From: Tannerella sp.
GTDB taxonomy: Bacteria; Bacteroidota; Bacteroidia; Bacteroidales; Tannerellaceae
Direction: 5' to 3'
DNA: 9,346 bases
Assembly: GCA_031288935.1 (NCBI GenBank)
Contig: JAITQL010000053.1
Coordinates: 1-9,346, forward strand
The notes beneath the pieces were generated by a model. The model was not told the DNA's origin and ran no database searches. It saw nothing but the letters and a program-made list of their open reading frames with translations. The translations under genes and the position numbers were made by a program. Positions 7,548 to 9,346 of this stretch are shown piece after piece; the first letter of the stretch is position 1, and every line of letters begins with the position of its first letter.

Positions 7548-8388
7548 TGCGACAGGAATTAATCGGTTTCTTTTTTTCAGTCACCGCCCGCCAGACAAAA
7601 AACAGACCGGCCAATACGAACGGGATGCTGAGCCACTGCCCCATGTTGAGCGTCATCGTGGATTCGAACGCTTCCTGGTCTTCTTTCACAAACTCAATAA
7701 AGAACCGGGCGGTAAAAATGCAGATCATGAAAATGCCGAAGATAAAGCCTTCCTTCTTCCAGGCTTCTTTTTTGAAATAGAGCCACATGCAGAGCGCAAA
7801 GGTGAGCAGGTAGCAGACGGCCTCATAGATTTGCGTCGGATGGCTGGGAGCGGTGAAGACAGGCTCGGCGCCCTGTCGCCACTGTGAAAGGTTCTTGATG
7901 AAACGGAAACCCCACGGCAAATCGGTCGGATGGCCGTAAATCTCGTGATTCATCAGGTTGCCCAGCCGGATCAGCGCAGCGACCAGCCCTGTTGGCGTGA
8001 CCAACTTGTCGAATGTCCACAACATGTTCCTGTGCGACACAAACCGGGAATAAAAATAAATGGCGATAATGATTCCCAGTACGCCGCCATGACTGGCCAA
8101 ACCGCCTTCCCACACTTTCAGTATTTCCACCGGATTGGCAAGGTAATGCCCCGGGCTGTAAAACAGGCAATGTCCCAGCCGCGCACCGATGAGGGTGCCC
8201 AAAAAGGTGTAGTACAGCAACGGATCTAACCATCCGGGCTGTATCTTTTCATTTTTCCACATCCGCTCAACGATTTTGTAGCCTGTCGCAAAGCCGATGA
8301 TGAACGCCAGCGCATACCAGCGTATCTCCCTTGACCCGATACTGAAAATAGCCGGATCAACCGTCCATGTAATCTCTGCTAATGTCAT
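7528..8388 (-). CDS. lgt: Prolipoprotein diacylglyceryl transferase
   Basis: Inner-membrane enzyme that transfers diacylglycerol from phosphatidylglycerol to the lipobox cysteine of prolipoproteins, the first step of lipoprotein maturation. This 286-residue chain has seven or so hydrophobic segments and the family signatures: WYAL near residue 25, GARLGHCLFY, EGGLASHGG with His100, the Lgt signature RLGNLMNHEIYG with Arg141, HPTQIYE, and TARFFIEF with Arg228. I place the start at 8388 (MTLAEITW) rather than 8412, because the upstream ATG lies inside a perfect -7 promoter element. It is the first gene of the minus-strand block and overlaps fprA by 20 bp. The C-terminal tail EKKKPINSCRNEKNSK is polar and cytoplasmic. 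Co-transcription with the BtuG-like lipoprotein, one of its likely substrates, is notable but may be incidental. Confidence 0.96.
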   Translation of the reverse strand: MTLAEITWTVDPAIFSIGSREIRWYALAFIIGFATGYKIVERMWKNEKIQPGWLDPLLYYTFLGTLIGARLGHCLFYSPGHYLANPVEILKVWEGGLASHGGVLGIIIAIYFYSRFVSHRNMLWTFDKLVTPTGLVAALIRLGNLMNHEIYGHPTDLPWGFRFIKNLSQWRQGAEPVFTAPSHPTQIYEAVCYLLTFALCMWLYFKKEAWKKEGFIFGIFMICIFTARFFIEFVKEDQEAFESTMTLNMGQWLSIPFVLAGLFFVWRAVTEKKKPINSCRNEKNSK

Positions 8389-8409
8389 AAACTCATAAAT
8401 TTGTGCCGG

Positions 8410-8417
8410 CAAAGGTA
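8410..8417 (-). promoter_or_regulatory. Candidate Bacteroidetes -7 element for the lgt-led operon
   Basis: The minus strand reads TACCTTTG followed by CC, a full TAnnTTTG match 21 nt before the lgt ATG at 8388. It is the likely driver of lgt, fprA, nagB and the receptor/lipoprotein pair, since the genes after lgt have no room for promoters outside coding sequence. No convincing TTTG at -33 is visible. Its position rules out the longer lgt start. Confidence 0.55.
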
Positions 8418-8472
8418 ATGATTTCCGACGAACCGGATTGCATTTTAACTGGAGAATGGGAAATTCTCATAC

Positions 8473-8499
8473 TATTCTTGCATTTCATCATTATTCATT
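8473..8499. repeat. 27-bp direct repeat, copy 1
   Basis: The sequence begins tattcttgcatttcatcatt and recurs at 8707-8733 with one difference (A at 8493, C at 8727). The copies lie 234 nt apart and bracket a GC-rich segment. The AT-rich composition contrasts with the enclosed DNA. Confidence 0.9.
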
Positions 8500-8706
8500 C
8501 TCTTCGCCGGTGCAGCCGCCATGAAGGGCGTTGCCCTTATGCCGTTTGTGAGGACAGGCGATCCTGCGTAAAACGGCGCCGTCATCGCGAGGTACGAAGC
8601 GAACCGGAAAATAATACCGCTGGATTGCTTCACTGCGTTCGCAAGGACGGGGCGCGGCGTTCCTTTCAGAATACCGGTTACCGTATGGCAAACACTGCTC
8701 TGTGTA
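8500..8706. repeat. GC-rich palindromic intergenic element, dispersed-repeat-like
   Basis: The segment between the direct repeats contains several inverted repeats: a perfect 6-bp hairpin at 8524-8529/8533-8538 with a 3-nt loop; gccgttt (8541-8547) with aaacggc (8571-8577), enclosing agga/tcct; and a longer imperfect pair at about 8579-8605 (core cgtcatcgcgaggtacgaag) and 8622-8650. The last pair resembles the dispersed intergenic repeat family with a gtcattgcgag...gaagcaatcc core found in many bacterial genomes; this resemblance is from memory and was not searched. No coding function is apparent. Confidence 0.6.
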
Positions 8707-8733
8707 TATTCTTGCATTTCATCATTCTTCATT
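8707..8733. repeat. 27-bp direct repeat, copy 2
   Basis: This is the second copy of the repeat at 8473-8499, matching 26 of 27 positions. It is followed by an AT-rich tract (attattaattcataatt) and lies 20 nt before a possible promoter for the small-protein gene at 8788. Confidence 0.9.
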
Positions 8734-8753
8734 ATTAATTCATAATTGTTTTG

Positions 8754-8761
8754 TGTCTTTG
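8754..8761 (+). promoter_or_regulatory. Weak candidate -7 element for the 61-aa protein gene
   Basis: TGTCTTTG matches seven of eight positions of TAnnTTTG and lies 26 nt before the ATG at 8788. No -33 element is evident. The AT-rich tract upstream is compatible with a promoter but not specific. Confidence 0.3.
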
Positions 8762-8787
8762 CCGCCGCAATCATAAACAGTATTGTT

Positions 8788-8973
8788 ATGGCATTGGAAA
8801 TAAAGCGAGCGCCTGTATTAAGAGGCAAAGCCGCCAGAGACTTCTACAAGACACTGGAGCAGGCAAAAGAAAGCAAAAGCAGGGAAGAAGTGCAGGAGAT
8901 ACAGCGAACATGGGAAGCGTTTTTGCAAAACCCGAAAATCAAGTATGGGATAAGATATGATTCTGAGAAATGA
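8788..8973 (+). CDS. Small hypothetical protein, antitoxin-like position before a GNAT gene
   Basis: This 61-residue, highly charged and probably helical protein reads MALEIKRAPVLRGKAARDFY through to KYGIRYDSEK. The start at 8788 is preferred over the ATG at 8746, which would add 14 hydrophobic residues (MFCVFAAAIINSIV) unlike the rest. Its last 17 bp overlap the start of a GNAT acetyltransferase frame, suggesting translational coupling. A small charged protein encoded immediately upstream of and overlapping a GNAT gene is the layout of GNAT toxin-antitoxin pairs, where the first protein is the antitoxin. However, I cannot identify a DNA-binding fold such as ribbon-helix-helix with confidence. 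The coding sequence looks intact even though its partner is broken. The antitoxin role is inferred from context only. Confidence 0.65.
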   Translation: MALEIKRAPVLRGKAARDFYKTLEQAKESKSREEVQEIQRTWEAFLQNPKIKYGIRYDSEK

Positions 8974-9064
8974 ATGTACATTCGTTGCGTTGTCTCCTGA
9001 GCAACCCATCGTTGGTTTTGATTGCGGCAATGCCGATTTGAATGAGTTTTTCAATCGGCACACA
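8957..9064 (+). pseudogene. 5' fragment of a GNAT family N-acetyltransferase gene
   Basis: From the ATG at 8957 the frame encodes MILRNECTFVALSPEQPIVG and then FDCGNADLNEFFNRH. The FDCGNADLNEFF motif is typical of the N-terminal part of GNAT acetyltransferases of the kind found in toxin-antitoxin pairs, where it is followed by a tyrosine-rich helix and a long acetyl-CoA-binding domain. Here the similarity stops after about 35 residues and the same reading frame continues as transposase-like sequence. The acetyl-CoA-binding core is therefore absent, so no acetyltransferase activity is expected. The gene overlaps the small protein before it by 17 bp. The boundary is uncertain by about ten bases around 9060. 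Confidence 0.65.
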
Positions 9065-9346
9065 CGGGAACGAATGGCGCTGATGGAAAGATACATCCGG
9101 CTTTTCGGCAAAGAAACAGTGGACTGCCTGCCTGCCGACCGCGAATTTGTCGGCGAACAGCGGATAAAATATTTGAACTTCAAACGGATACGGTATCATA
9201 TCCGTATCCGTGAAAATTTTTATGTCGATAATCCGCGCAACGGCAGGCGTCTGAAGGCGTCCCGGCTGTTCTCCCGTTTGCGATGCGGCGAAAGCGGGTG
9301 TTTGCACCGGATTTGTTATGTCAACGGGCAACTCTGCCACCTTTCC
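9065..9346 (+). mobile_element. Internal fragment of an IS4-type DDE transposase, continuing past the window
   Basis: In frame with the acetyltransferase start, the translation becomes RERMALMERYIRLFGKETVD, followed by CLPADREFVGEQRIKYLN, RYHIRIRENFYVDNPRNGR, KASRLFSRLRCGES and ICYVNGQLCHLS. ADREFVG contains the second catalytic aspartate of IS4-type transposases, and the following RIRYHIRIREN and YVNGQLC stretches fit that family as I remember it from Bacteroidetes insertion sequences. The N-terminal part of the transposase, with the first catalytic aspartate, is missing, and no terminal inverted repeat is seen at the junction. This is thus a 5'-truncated copy rather than a clean insertion. 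The internal ATG at 9074 could permit separate translation, but an active enzyme is not expected. Confidence 0.65.

Larger units (their letters stand above)
8389..8787. other. Intergenic region between divergent lgt operon and small-protein gene
   Basis: These 399 bases hold the lgt promoter, a perfect 6-bp hairpin (8452-8457 with 8463-8468, no T tract), a GC-rich hairpin-prone segment flanked by direct repeats, and a possible promoter for the plus-strand gene. Short open frames here show no recognisable protein. No cobalamin riboswitch signature was found. Confidence 0.8.

Noticed and set aside
8452..8468. Perfect 6-bp hairpin near the lgt promoter considered as a terminator
   Set aside because: The stem is AT-rich and short, and no T tract follows on either strand.
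8389..8787. Possible cobalamin riboswitch upstream of the lgt-led operon
   Set aside because: I looked for the conserved B12-box pattern on the minus strand and did not see it; the hairpins present fit a dispersed repeat better.
8472..8828. Minus-strand frame of 118 codons across the intergenic repeat
   Set aside because: It runs through the direct repeats and hairpins and shows no protein-like conservation, so it is treated as non-coding.
8939..9340. Minus-strand frame of 133 codons at the right edge
   Set aside because: It is antisense to the GNAT/transposase frame, where both family motifs are recognisable on the plus strand.

Overview
The window looks like a chromosomal segment of an anaerobic Bacteroidales bacterium with roughly balanced GC content. 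Three signs point there: several candidate -7 elements of the Bacteroidetes form TAnnTTTG, a BtuB/BtuG-type corrinoid capture pair that is characteristic of this phylum, and a surface lipoprotein with acidic residues right after its lipid-anchored cysteine.

Layout. Positions 1-1412 (minus) hold the 5' 470 codons of a protein with a DUF4062/TIR-like N-terminus, a long helical middle and tandem TPRs; its 3' end lies outside the window. A hairpin terminator at 1489-1518 closes the next block. From about 8417 down to 1599 six minus-strand genes follow each other: lgt (prolipoprotein diacylglyceryl transferase), a flavodiiron protein (FprA type), nagB (glucosamine-6-phosphate deaminase), a BtuB-like TonB-dependent receptor, a BtuG-like beta-propeller surface lipoprotein, and a DUF6580 membrane protein. 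The first five overlap or nearly touch (20-bp overlap, 15-bp gap, 38-bp overlap, 4-bp overlap), so they are probably one transcript. The last gene sits after a 132-bp gap that carries its own candidate promoter.

Positions 8389-8787 are non-coding. They hold the lgt promoter and a GC-rich, hairpin-forming segment of about 207 bp flanked by two 27-bp direct repeats (26/27 identical), resembling a dispersed intergenic repeat. From 8788 (plus) there is a 61-aa protein that overlaps by 17 bp the start of a GNAT acetyltransferase, an arrangement reminiscent of GNAT toxin-antitoxin pairs. After about 36 codons the acetyltransferase frame runs without a stop into the interior of an IS4-type DDE transposase, so the gene is broken by an IS remnant that continues past the window edge.

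Functionally, the receptor and lipoprotein should capture corrinoids at the cell surface and move them across the outer membrane. DUF6580 is a plausible but unproven inner-membrane partner. Lgt supplies the lipid anchor that the BtuG-like protein needs. FprA protects against oxygen or nitric oxide, and NagB feeds amino-sugar nitrogen and carbon into glycolysis. I saw no cobalamin riboswitch in front of the uptake genes. No CRISPR array, tRNA or rRNA was seen. The best candidates for something undescribed are the DUF6580 association, the DUF4062-TPR protein, the repeat-flanked palindromic segment and the GNAT-transposase chimera.
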